A model generated the notes under the pieces. It did no database searches. It was not told where the DNA came from and worked only from the letters and a program-made list of their open reading frames with translations. Positions 6,373-14,058 of a stretch of 14,058 nucleotides of DNA are shown here, one piece after another (positions within the stretch are counted from its first letter, which is position 1; each line of letters opens with the position of its first letter). Location of the stretch: positions 1 to 14,058 of the forward strand of contig JAZQJX010000055.1 of the NCBI GenBank assembly GCA_045541875.1, read 5' to 3'. The DNA comes from RGIG1828 sp045541875 (GTDB lineage: Bacteria; Bacillota; Clostridia; UMGS1810). The translations under genes and the position numbers were made by a program.

Positions 6373-9300
6373 TTGAAGAAGCGTCTGATTTCGGCTGTGC
6401 TGGCATTATCAATGATTGTTTCGGTACTTTTTAGTTTTTCAACGGTCAGTGCATCTGTGACAAACGGAGAAATAAGAGGAATAAACATTCTTGCATATGA
6501 GGGTGTTGTTTCATCAATCGAAACATCAATTCCTACAAGGAGTTCAACATATCATCCTGCCGAAAAACTCATAGATTCATCTCTTACAGGTGATAACTAT
6601 TTCAAGACAAACCCTGCCTATGACAGGGAAGATGACCTTGTTGTAACAATCAATCTTTCTTCACTTCACTCAATTAATGCAGTCAGCATATATGAAAGAT
6701 TTATGAACCAGACCTGTACCGATTCTGTCAAAATTGAAATCGGAACATCTTCTTCAATGAAGGTTGCAGGAGAAAATCTTGCCCTTTCAAGCGGAGGAAC
6801 AGGCGTTGCAAAAGCGTCTCATTTCACCTTTGACAGGGATTATGAGGGTGACATAATCAAAATCACTTTCAAAGGTGGAAAAGAAGGGAAACCATCTTCA
6901 GATTCCCAATATGAAATATATGAAATTGAATCCTATGAAGAAGTTAAGATAGACGGAAACATTTTAGCCTCTCACACATCATCTGTGATAGCATCAATTT
7001 CCCCAAGCCATGCAACTGTTCACGCTCCTGAAAAAATGGTCGACGGCTCTTTTTCGGGCGATGATTATTATAAATCAGCAAATTCAAAAGATGACAACAC
7101 AGACCTTGTGGTAACCGTAAAACTTGATATCATATGTCCCATAGGGCAAATCAAGATTTTTGAAAGATATCTTTCAAGTTATGGCGTATGTTCCGATGAG
7201 GTCAGCGTAAGGATTGGGACAGGAACAAATTTAACTGAGGTCATAAGCGGACAAAGCCTTGAAGCCCTTGATGTAACAGGAGTTTCCGATACTGTGCTGA
7301 ACGTTGTCCCCCAAGCTTTTGGCGATACAATTGAAATTACATTCAAAGGAACAGAGGACAGGGGAACTCAGGGCGAATGTACCTATCAGATATATGAAAT
7401 TGAAGCATATACCGCTGCTGAGTCTGAAGTTTATATGTATGCAGGCTCACCAAGAGCGAGAGTTGACGGATATGTAAGAATCATTGACGATGACAATATA
7501 AACGTTGTTCCTGAATTTTCAGATTCTGTGTTTATGGTACCTGTAGATTTCTTTGCAAATGCTCTGAAACTTGAATATTCAGGAAATGAAAACACAGCAA
7601 CCGTTAAATCGGGAGATAAAACGATAACATTCACATCAGGTGACGGAAGTTATACAAAATATGGACATCTCTATGTTTCGGCAACTGATTTTTGCGATGC
7701 CTTGAACATTGGATATGAAAATGATCCCTGCGGTCTCTTTTTTGCAGGAAACTTTGCAGAGGTTGACTGGAACAGCCGTGCACAGTTCAGTGATATAACA
7801 AGGAAACTCAGAGAAGTTGTATATGGTGCGATTCCGCTTCCCTCTGACGTTTTGGTAAAACTGAAATCCCAAAACCCCGAAAATGACCACCCCAGACTCT
7901 TTTTAAACGAAAACTTTGATGTGGAAGATCTGAGGGAAAGAGTCAAACATAATCCCTACAAATTATGGGCATCAACTGTTATTTCCTATGCTGATTCAAA
8001 CATTTCAGAATTGGCACAGGATCCGATAGAATATGAAATCCCCGACGGAATAAGACTTCTTTCTGTATCAGAGAGAGTAATGAAATATGTTCAGAACATT
8101 GCTTTTGCATATCTTCTGACAGGCGATACAAAATATTCGGACAAAGTTACAGACATTCTTATGACTGTCTGCACATTCCCTGACTGGAACGAAAAACATT
8201 TCCTTGATGTGGGAAAAATGTCAGCAGCCGTTGCCCTTGGCTATGACTGGTGCTATGATAAACTTTCCGAAAGTCAGAAAAACACAATAAAGACCGCACT
8301 TGTGGAATTTGCCTTAAAACCCGTTATGAAAGACTATAACGAGGAAGAAAGAAACAGAACATATTACTGGAGTTCAAAGTCCACAGGGGCATACCCCAAC
8401 AACTGGATTGCAGTCTGTGTTGGCGGTACAACCATGGCGGCACTTGCCGTAGGTGATGAAGACCTGGGAGATTTCACAGATACCGGAAAAATTATAACCG
8501 AAGGTATGGACAGACTCAAAGACCTTCTTGATTCCTATCTTCCTGACGGTGGCTTCCTTGACGGATACAGTTACTGGCGATTTGCAATGGAATATATCGG
8601 AAACTTTGTGGGATGTATGAATTCTGCACTCGGAACAGACTATAACATCTCAAAAGCACCGGGACTCTCTGTTACTTTTGAATGGGTTCAGCAGCTCACA
8701 GGCCCCGGCGGACCATTTAACTTTGATACTTGCGGAAATGCATTTATAGATTCTCCCGAGTTCACACTTTTTGGTTATCTCACAGGAAAAATGGCATATG
8801 TGGATTTCAGAATAACCGACCAGTTGATGGCGCGTGCAATGGCGCCGCACTTCAAAGATATAATCTGGTATGATTCGTCAATCCCTCACAATGATACCAG
8901 TCTTCCCTATGAATATATTTCGAGGGGTGCAACAAATGTATATGTAACAAAGAGCGGAAACAGTAAAAACGATGCCTGGGCGGCAATGTATGTGGGCTAC
9001 CGTAAAAAAGCGGTTGGTGCAATGCAGGATTTTGACGGAACTTTTGTTCTCGATATGCTGGGCAATCGCTGGGCGATAGATTACGGCGGTGAAGGTCAGA
9101 CCTATCAGAATACGGGAAATGCATTCTGTGATTATTATATCTGTCGAGCTGAAGGTCACAACACAATCATCCTGACAGAAGGTGACGACCACGACCATGA
9201 CCCCTATGCCTGCGGAAAACTTATCCGGAAAGACTCAAACGATTTGAGTGCCTATGCGGTGTATGATTTTACCGATCAGCTTGACGATAAAGGTGCATCA

Positions 9301-11151
9301 CTCTGGCACAGAGGTATGAAACTTGACCGTGTGACTCAGAGAGTCACAGTTCAGGACAGGATAGAAATAGCTGACGGCGATTCAATGTTCTACTGGTTTA
9401 TGCACACAGGTGCTGAAATAGAAATTTCTGATGACGGAAAGGTAGCAACTCTCACACAGTCAGGAAAGCAGATTCAGGCAAGACTCATATCTGATGATGA
9501 ATCATTGGTTTTTACAGAAATGGCTGCAGATCCTCTTCCCGGCTCACCAAATCCTGAAATTCAGCAAACAAGAGAAGGCACAAGAAAACTTGCAATTCAT
9601 TCTGACAGCATTTCAAAGGTTAACATTGCAGTTGAATTTGTTCCTTTAAGCGGCGGAACAACAGATGTTAAAAAAGATGCTCTCACCGATATGAATTCCT
9701 GGACGCTGAAAAGCGGTTCGGGTGTCATATTAGACAGAGTCGGATCATCATCTTACGGCGGCGGTGAATATGCTGTCGGTGATACAGCGACAGTTTATGC
9801 AGGTACAAGACCTGACACAACATTCAGTCACTGGGATGCAGAAGGCATCACACTTTCTGATCCCACAAACCCAACTCAAGCCTTCAAAGTACCACAGGGA
9901 ATTGTGAAACTTACTGCAAGGTGGGAAGGTGTAAACTTCCTTGATGTAAACTTTGACAACTGGACAGGCGGAAAGTCTAATAAGGATTCGAGCGGTCAAA
10001 CAATAAATCCCGGATGGGCAGGCAATGTAGGTACACAGTCGGTTGTATCGGTTCCCGAAAAGGTTGGAAAAGTTCTTAAAATTCCCGTTGCAACATCAGG
10101 CGGAAACTATTATATGAGAGCAAGATTCCTTTCAGATTCTGCTCCTGCAACATATGATAATTGTCAGGTTTTATGGACAGAGTTTTCAATCAAATATGAA
10201 GGTGGAATTGCGGCTTTCGGATTTGGAGAAAGCACCCTTGCACAGGGAATTATCAACATAAACAAAGACGGAAAACTTGAAAAATTCACAAAGTGGGGAT
10301 ACGGAGAAGACGGAAGCAGTAATAGTTATATACGCGGTCAGACTATAGGCGACTATACTCTCGAAGTCGGAAAATGGTATCACTTTGCTGTTGCACTTGA
10401 CTTTGCGGATGAAAAGGCATATGGAAGAGGTGCACCTCTTTATGTATGGATGAACGGTGAACTCATCGAAAACGGTTCGGCAACTGTCGGCATAAGCCCC
10501 TCATCTTCATGGAAATATCACAAAATGTGGGTGGATATTGCCAATAAAGAGGGAACAACGGTTTATGTTGACAATCTGAAAGTATATGAAACCATATATC
10601 TTGACAATCACGCCGAGGAAGATTTTAAAAATACTGTTATTCCGAAAGATAAGTTCTATGAAGAGACCGGAACTGTATATATTCCAAAGGGTATGAAAGT
10701 ATCTGATATATCACAAAAGGTTTCACCCTTGAAAGTTAAACTCATAAAAGATGGTAAAACACTTTCTGATTCAGAATTTATTCCCACAGGTTCAACGCTT
10801 TATCTTAATTCACCGGATGGCAGAGCATATTCGTCATATGAAGTTATTACAGATTTTGAGTGCTCTCTTGTGAGAGAAAGCCTTACTCAAACCGGCGATA
10901 CATTCAGTATTGATTGTATAAATAATTCTGGAAATGCAATTGATGCGGAGATTCTGGTTGCTGTATATGATGATACAGAACTCAAAGAAGTGACAATTCC
11001 GAAAAAAGTTACGATTCCGAAAGGCAGGTCCAAAATTACCGGAATTGATAATTCAATTGCCTCATCCGGTGAAGAATATAAGGTGTTTATCTGGCAGGAT
11101 TCCAAAAATATGAAACCTCTGTCCGGTGTAAATATATTTGCAAAATCCTGA
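6373..11151 (+). CDS. Multimodular secreted heparinase II/III-like polysaccharide lyase (activity uncertain)
   Basis: Protein of 1592 aa using the TTG start. Signal peptide 1-28 (cut near VSAS). Two discoidin repeats, about 38-191 and 195-348. Copper-amine-oxidase-N-like stalk domain, about 352-459 (VPVDFFANALKLEY ... LYVSATDF). Heparinase II/III-like region, about 504-1096: an alpha-helical toroid opening at HPRLFL (506-511), NNW (676-678), PDGGFLDGYSYW (724-735), then a beta-sandwich with DGTFVLDMLGNRWAIDYG (888-905) and EGHNT (927-931). Divergent InlB B-repeat, about 1115-1186. LamG-like domain about 1189-1416, beta-type module about 1422-1493, and the shared C-terminal domain about 1493-1592 (EEYKVFIWQDS). 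Lyases of this superfamily cleave uronic-acid polysaccharides by beta-elimination with Tyr and His residues. Here the His normally placed shortly before the G-[ST]-F motif is not seen (AMQDFDGTF, 883-891), so the activity or substrate may differ. From residue 1189 on, the tail looks like a whole LamG protein joined to the lyase. The next gene follows after 39 nt. Confidence 0.85.
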   Translation: MKKRLISAVLALSMIVSVLFSFSTVSASVTNGEIRGINILAYEGVVSSIETSIPTRSSTYHPAEKLIDSSLTGDNYFKTNPAYDREDDLVVTINLSSLHSINAVSIYERFMNQTCTDSVKIEIGTSSSMKVAGENLALSSGGTGVAKASHFTFDRDYEGDIIKITFKGGKEGKPSSDSQYEIYEIESYEEVKIDGNILASHTSSVIASISPSHATVHAPEKMVDGSFSGDDYYKSANSKDDNTDLVVTVKLDIICPIGQIKIFERYLSSYGVCSDEVSVRIGTGTNLTEVISGQSLEALDVTGVSDTVLNVVPQAFGDTIEITFKGTEDRGTQGECTYQIYEIEAYTAAESEVYMYAGSPRARVDGYVRIIDDDNINVVPEFSDSVFMVPVDFFANALKLEYSGNENTATVKSGDKTITFTSGDGSYTKYGHLYVSATDFCDALNIGYENDPCGLFFAGNFAEVDWNSRAQFSDITRKLREVVYGAIPLPSDVLVKLKSQNPENDHPRLFLNENFDVEDLRERVKHNPYKLWASTVISYADSNISELAQDPIEYEIPDGIRLLSVSERVMKYVQNIAFAYLLTGDTKYSDKVTDILMTVCTFPDWNEKHFLDVGKMSAAVALGYDWCYDKLSESQKNTIKTALVEFALKPVMKDYNEEERNRTYYWSSKSTGAYPNNWIAVCVGGTTMAALAVGDEDLGDFTDTGKIITEGMDRLKDLLDSYLPDGGFLDGYSYWRFAMEYIGNFVGCMNSALGTDYNISKAPGLSVTFEWVQQLTGPGGPFNFDTCGNAFIDSPEFTLFGYLTGKMAYVDFRITDQLMARAMAPHFKDIIWYDSSIPHNDTSLPYEYISRGATNVYVTKSGNSKNDAWAAMYVGYRKKAVGAMQDFDGTFVLDMLGNRWAIDYGGEGQTYQNTGNAFCDYYICRAEGHNTIILTEGDDHDHDPYACGKLIRKDSNDLSAYAVYDFTDQLDDKGASLWHRGMKLDRVTQRVTVQDRIEIADGDSMFYWFMHTGAEIEISDDGKVATLTQSGKQIQARLISDDESLVFTEMAADPLPGSPNPEIQQTREGTRKLAIHSDSISKVNIAVEFVPLSGGTTDVKKDALTDMNSWTLKSGSGVILDRVGSSSYGGGEYAVGDTATVYAGTRPDTTFSHWDAEGITLSDPTNPTQAFKVPQGIVKLTARWEGVNFLDVNFDNWTGGKSNKDSSGQTINPGWAGNVGTQSVVSVPEKVGKVLKIPVATSGGNYYMRARFLSDSAPATYDNCQVLWTEFSIKYEGGIAAFGFGESTLAQGIININKDGKLEKFTKWGYGEDGSSNSYIRGQTIGDYTLEVGKWYHFAVALDFADEKAYGRGAPLYVWMNGELIENGSATVGISPSSSWKYHKMWVDIANKEGTTVYVDNLKVYETIYLDNHAEEDFKNTVIPKDKFYEETGTVYIPKGMKVSDISQKVSPLKVKLIKDGKTLSDSEFIPTGSTLYLNSPDGRAYSSYEVITDFECSLVRESLTQTGDTFSIDCINNSGNAIDAEILVAVYDDTELKEVTIPKKVTIPKGRSKITGIDNSIASSGEEYKVFIWQDSKNMKPLSGVNIFAKS

Positions 11152-11177
11152 TAAAAGAAAGTAATAATAAACAATTT

Positions 11178-11183
11178 GGGAGG
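11178..11183 (+). promoter_or_regulatory. Ribosome binding site that sets the start of gene 4
   Basis: GGGAGG at 11178-11183 lies 7 nt before ATG 11191. An in-frame TTG at 11176 overlaps this site and would put GGIK ahead of the signal peptide, so the ATG is preferred. Confidence 0.85.
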
Positions 11184-11190
11184 TATTAAA

Positions 11191-13737
11191 ATGAAAAAAA
11201 GATTTCTGGCACTTTTTGTAACCTTTACAATGCTTGTATCAGTTATGGCTACAATTGGTGCAATGGCAGATACTGCTGAGGTTACAGTAAACTATGCGGA
11301 CGTGAATTTTGACAACTGGGAAACAGGAACCGCAGATTTAGGCAGCGATGGCACAGCGGTCTCCTTTAACTGGATGGGAGCAACAAGCGGAAACGAAGTG
11401 ACCACAGTTTCTGAAAGAAGCGGAAAGGTACTCAAAATCCCTGTCGACACAGCAGGTGATAAGTATTATGTGAGAGCAAGACTCCTTTCAGGCGCACTTC
11501 CTCTGACATATGCATCCTGCAATGTTTTGTGGTCAGAGTTTGTCATCAAATATGAAGGCGGTTTTGTAGGCTTTGGTATGGGTGAAACCGACAGTGCATA
11601 CAACCTTGTTTCGATTAATAAAAGCGGAAGCCTTGAAGTGGGCACACGTTGGGGCTATGGTGAAGTTGGCGGAGGTAACTACTCCAGAGGCACTGCAGTT
11701 CCCGACAGTCAGCTTGAAGTCGGCAAATGGTATCATATTGCAACTGCTGTAGACTTTACCGATGCAAGTGCATCATCCGGTGCTCCTGTGTATATCTGGG
11801 TTAACGGTGAACTTGTTGCAAATGGAATGAGAACATCCAACATTAAACCTGCATCTGCATGGAAATATCATAAACTCTGGCTTGACGTTGCAGAATCCGC
11901 TGGAAGAACAGTATATCTTGACAATCTCAAAATATATGAAACTTCTGAACTTGACACTCATATTGCAGATGAATATAACGTTAGTTTAGAAGACGAAAAT
12001 CCCGATGACTACATCACAATTGAAGGTGAAAGCATAAAAACTCCTTCAAAGGCAACTATCGCTGATGTAAAAGAGGCTTTCCCCGGAGTTGATTTCAAAT
12101 TTGAAAAAGACGGTGAACCGGTAACAGACGATGCTATGAGCGTTTCAGGTGTTACTGCATATGTATATTCTGCAAACGGTATGGCATACAAGGAATTTGA
12201 ACTTATGCCCGACACCGTTACATATGCTGTTACTGTTACAGATAGTTATGCGGATGTTTCAGGTAATGGTGAATATTCCGTGGGCGATGTTGTAACAGTT
12301 GATGCAGGCAGAAGAGAAGGATACAAATTTACAGGCTGGACAGTTGAAGGCATGGAAGTTGAAGACAATATGGCAAAAACCATCACCTTCACAATGGATG
12401 CAGGAGCAAAATCATTTACTGCAAACTGGGAATATATCCCCACATATGAAGTTGAAGTTATAGATAGTTTTGCACAGAATCCCGGTACAGGACTTTATTA
12501 TGACGGTGAAGAAGTAACAGTTGATGCCGGTGAAATGGTGGGATATGAATTCCTCGGATGGACAGTTGAAGGAATTGAACTTACAGAAGACGAACTTGGA
12601 AGCCAAACCATCACCTTTACAATGGACACAACTCCCAAAACATTTACTGCAAACTGGTATGTTATTCCGAAATATACAGTTGAAATAAACGGAAGTTATG
12701 CTGAAAATTCAGGAGCAGGTGAGTATTATGCAGGTGAGACTGTAACAATCAGTGCAGGTGAAAGACCAAGAGCTGAGTTTAACCGTTGGAAACCCTACGG
12801 TGTCAGCCTTGACAATGCCTATAGCGAAACAACAACTTTTGTAATGCCTGCTTCAAATGTTAAAATCAATGTTAACTGGTACACCTTTGCATCCACATCA
12901 GGCGGAGGCGGCGGTGGCGGATCCGGCACAGTTTCCTATACCATCAAATTTGAAACAAACGGCGGAACTGAACTTGCTCCCGTAAAGTTAGAAAAAGGAA
13001 AAGTTCTTGCAGTTGAACTTCCTGCAAAAGAAGGATATATCTTTGATGCATGGTATTTTGACAAAGAACTCACAGACAAAGCCCCCCTTACCTATAAAGC
13101 AGAAAAGAATGTTACACTCTATGCAGGCTGGATAGACGAAACGGCAATAGAGAAAGAAGAAAAGGATGAACCTGTTCAAAAAGAAGAATGGCAGAATCCT
13201 TTCAATGATGTGAAAGCCGGAACATGGTATTTTGAACCCATAAAATATATGTATCAGAAAGAATACTGTGAAGGTTTCGGTTGGGGACAGTTCGGGCCGG
13301 ACGTTAATCTTTCAAGAGCAATGCTTGTGACAATTCTCTACAGAATTGAAGGAGAACCCCAGGTTGCAAATGCAGGAGGATTCTCAGATGTGGCAAAAGG
13401 CTCATGGTATGATAATGCAGTTGCGTGGGCATCGGCAAACGGAATTGTAACAGGTTATAATTCCTACACATTTGCTCCCGACGACCTCATAACAAGAGAA
13501 CAGATTGCAGCAATTCTCTATAGATATGCATCCCTCAAAGGTCAGTCTGTGACAGAGAAAAAAGACATTTCGGCATATGGTGACTATGGAAATGTTTCAT
13601 CCTTTGCAAATGATGCTCTTTCCTGGACAGTTGCAAAAGGATATATCAGCGGAAGATCAGAATCTGAACTTGCACCGCAAAACAGTGCAACAAGAGCAGA
13701 AGCAATGACAATCCTCTACAGATTTATAAAGAACTAA
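11191..13737 (+). CDS. SLH-anchored LamG / InlB-repeat surface protein
   Basis: Protein of 848 aa, probably the cell-wall-bound member of the set. Signal peptide 1-26 (cut at AMA-D). LamG-like domain about 34-255 (VLWSEFVIKYEGG, LEVGKWYHIA, VYIWVNGELV, YLDNLKIYET), closely resembling the one in the lyase protein. Beta-type module about 272-340, ending GMAYKEFELM. Three divergent InlB B-repeats, about 344-417, 417-492 and 493-566 (G-x-Y-x-x-G-x-x-V-T-V then F-x-x-W). A Gly-rich hinge, about 570-579. One Listeria-Bacteroides type repeat, about 583-650 (FETNGGT, YAGW). A charged linker, about 651-666. Three SLH repeats, about 667-724, 729-785 and 791-848, with TRAE-like motifs LSRA, ITRE and ATRAE. 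SLH repeats bind secondary cell-wall polysaccharide. It lacks discoidin repeats and the C-terminal domain of the other three. It lies 39 nt after the lyase gene and is likely in the same transcript. No catalytic domain is recognised. Confidence 0.9.
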   Translation: MKKRFLALFVTFTMLVSVMATIGAMADTAEVTVNYADVNFDNWETGTADLGSDGTAVSFNWMGATSGNEVTTVSERSGKVLKIPVDTAGDKYYVRARLLSGALPLTYASCNVLWSEFVIKYEGGFVGFGMGETDSAYNLVSINKSGSLEVGTRWGYGEVGGGNYSRGTAVPDSQLEVGKWYHIATAVDFTDASASSGAPVYIWVNGELVANGMRTSNIKPASAWKYHKLWLDVAESAGRTVYLDNLKIYETSELDTHIADEYNVSLEDENPDDYITIEGESIKTPSKATIADVKEAFPGVDFKFEKDGEPVTDDAMSVSGVTAYVYSANGMAYKEFELMPDTVTYAVTVTDSYADVSGNGEYSVGDVVTVDAGRREGYKFTGWTVEGMEVEDNMAKTITFTMDAGAKSFTANWEYIPTYEVEVIDSFAQNPGTGLYYDGEEVTVDAGEMVGYEFLGWTVEGIELTEDELGSQTITFTMDTTPKTFTANWYVIPKYTVEINGSYAENSGAGEYYAGETVTISAGERPRAEFNRWKPYGVSLDNAYSETTTFVMPASNVKINVNWYTFASTSGGGGGGGSGTVSYTIKFETNGGTELAPVKLEKGKVLAVELPAKEGYIFDAWYFDKELTDKAPLTYKAEKNVTLYAGWIDETAIEKEEKDEPVQKEEWQNPFNDVKAGTWYFEPIKYMYQKEYCEGFGWGQFGPDVNLSRAMLVTILYRIEGEPQVANAGGFSDVAKGSWYDNAVAWASANGIVTGYNSYTFAPDDLITREQIAAILYRYASLKGQSVTEKKDISAYGDYGNVSSFANDALSWTVAKGYISGRSESELAPQNSATRAEAMTILYRFIKN
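12220..12888 (+). repeat. Three tandem divergent InlB B-repeats (stalk)
   Basis: Three ~75-codon units in gene 4 start with T/P-x-Y-x-V, continue with an S-Y/F-A motif and G-x-Y-x-x-G-E/D-x-V-T-V/I, and end F-T-A-N-W or I-N-V-N-W. The first two are more alike (GWTVEGMEV and GWTVEGIEL) than the third. They probably form an extended rod that holds the LamG domain away from the SLH anchor. Confidence 0.8.
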
Positions 13738-13861
13738 AAAATCAGAATAATCAGGATAAGAAAGGGAATGTAAAAAAAGTCCAGACCGCAATAAGGCAGT
13801 AATAATAAGCAATACAGAGTATTAATTAGCCTGTAAATCATTTGAATTTACTACAAATGTT

Positions 13862-13893
13862 GAAAAACATCTGTTTTCCAGATGTTTTTCTTC
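13862..13893 (+). terminator. Rho-independent terminator after gene 4
   Basis: GAAAAACATCTG (13862-13873) pairs perfectly with CAGATGTTTTTC (13879-13890) around a 5-nt loop, and TTTTTCTTC ends the structure. It lies about 125 nt beyond the stop of gene 4 and has A and T runs on both sides, so it may work in both directions. Confidence 0.7.
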
Positions 13894-13961
13894 AAATATA
13901 TGCCTTTTTGCTATTGCCAAATCTCACCACTCGCAGTACCTTTGTACAGCTTCGGGTTACC

Positions 13962-13992
13962 ACTCAAAGCATGGCTCTGCCTTGCTTTGAGT
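13962..13992. repeat. Long inverted repeat in the downstream region
   Basis: ACTCAAAGCA (13962-13971) and TGCTTTGAGT (13983-13992) pair perfectly. After one T-T mismatch, GGC/GCC closes a 3-nt loop. A T-run follows about 20 nt later (14014-14020). It may belong to an intergenic repeat spanning roughly 13905-14040, including the CCCC-AAA-GGGG stem at 14026-14036. The function is unknown. Confidence 0.5.
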
Positions 13993-14058
13993 TCGATTTG
14001 ACAATTCTGAATCTTTTTTTCTATTCCCCAAAGGGGCTGTAAATTAATTTGCCGAATT

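Larger units (their letters stand above)
13738..14058. other. Non-coding downstream region
   Basis: No supportable gene. A 66-codon open frame at 13842-14042 has no ribosome binding site, starts at a non-ATG codon and runs through two hairpins, so I leave it out. The region holds a terminator (13862-13890), a long hairpin (13962-13992), a T-run (14014-14020) and a CCCC-AAA-GGGG mini-hairpin (14026-14036). Confidence 0.7.

Noticed and set aside
7636..9198. Several minus-strand open frames of 66-106 codons inside the lyase gene
   Set aside because: They lie wholly opposite a gene with clear domain content, and no ribosome sites or recognisable products are seen.
11191..13737. Gene 4 as a cellulosome-type scaffoldin
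   Set aside because: No cohesin domain is seen in it and no dockerin repeats are seen in the other three proteins.
13842..14042. 66-codon open frame on the + strand after gene 4
   Set aside because: Non-ATG start without a ribosome site, and it overlaps a terminator and an inverted repeat.

Overview
This window looks like a low-to-moderate G+C Gram-positive chromosome, most likely an anaerobic Clostridia member of the Oscillospirales/ruminococcal type. The evidence is strong AGGAGG-type ribosome binding sites, Sec signal peptides starting MKKR/MKRR, S-layer homology (SLH) repeats, and clostridial extracellular modules (LamG, discoidin, InlB-type repeats, a copper-amine-oxidase-N 'stalk' domain). 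No marker gene fixes the taxon, so this is inference.

Layout: positions 1-512 are non-coding and hold a small cloverleaf-like inverted-repeat element (39-114), a pyrimidine-rich short tandem repeat (195-232) and a structured leader just before the first gene. Four large genes follow, all on the + strand: a 911-aa LamG + 3 discoidin secreted protein (513-3248); a 913-aa paralogue with the same architecture (3444-6185); a 1592-aa multimodular heparinase II/III-like protein (6373-11151); and an 848-aa SLH-anchored LamG/InlB-repeat protein (11191-13737). Hairpins separate gene 1 from 2 and gene 2 from 3. Genes 3 and 4 are only 39 nt apart and almost certainly co-transcribed. The last ~320 bases are non-coding and carry a terminator plus another inverted-repeat region.

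The four proteins are built from one shared parts kit. Each carries a LamG-like domain followed by the same ~75-residue beta-type module. Genes 1, 2 and 3 share discoidin repeats (3+3+2 copies) and an unnamed ~100-residue C-terminal domain ending in a motif like EYKVFVWDS...PL. Gene 4 lacks that C-terminal domain and instead has a beta-repeat stalk and three SLH repeats. A reasonable inference is a cell-surface glycan capture and processing system: two soluble or loosely held multivalent binding proteins, one large lyase-like protein, and one cell-wall-anchored protein. The substrate cannot be read from the sequence. The lyase domain has apparent departures from the usual heparinase II/III active-site motifs, so its activity is uncertain.

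Two translation starts should be set downstream of the longest open frame: TTG at 6373 and ATG at 11191. I see no tRNA, rRNA, CRISPR array, transposase, cohesin, dockerin or LPXTG sorting signal.
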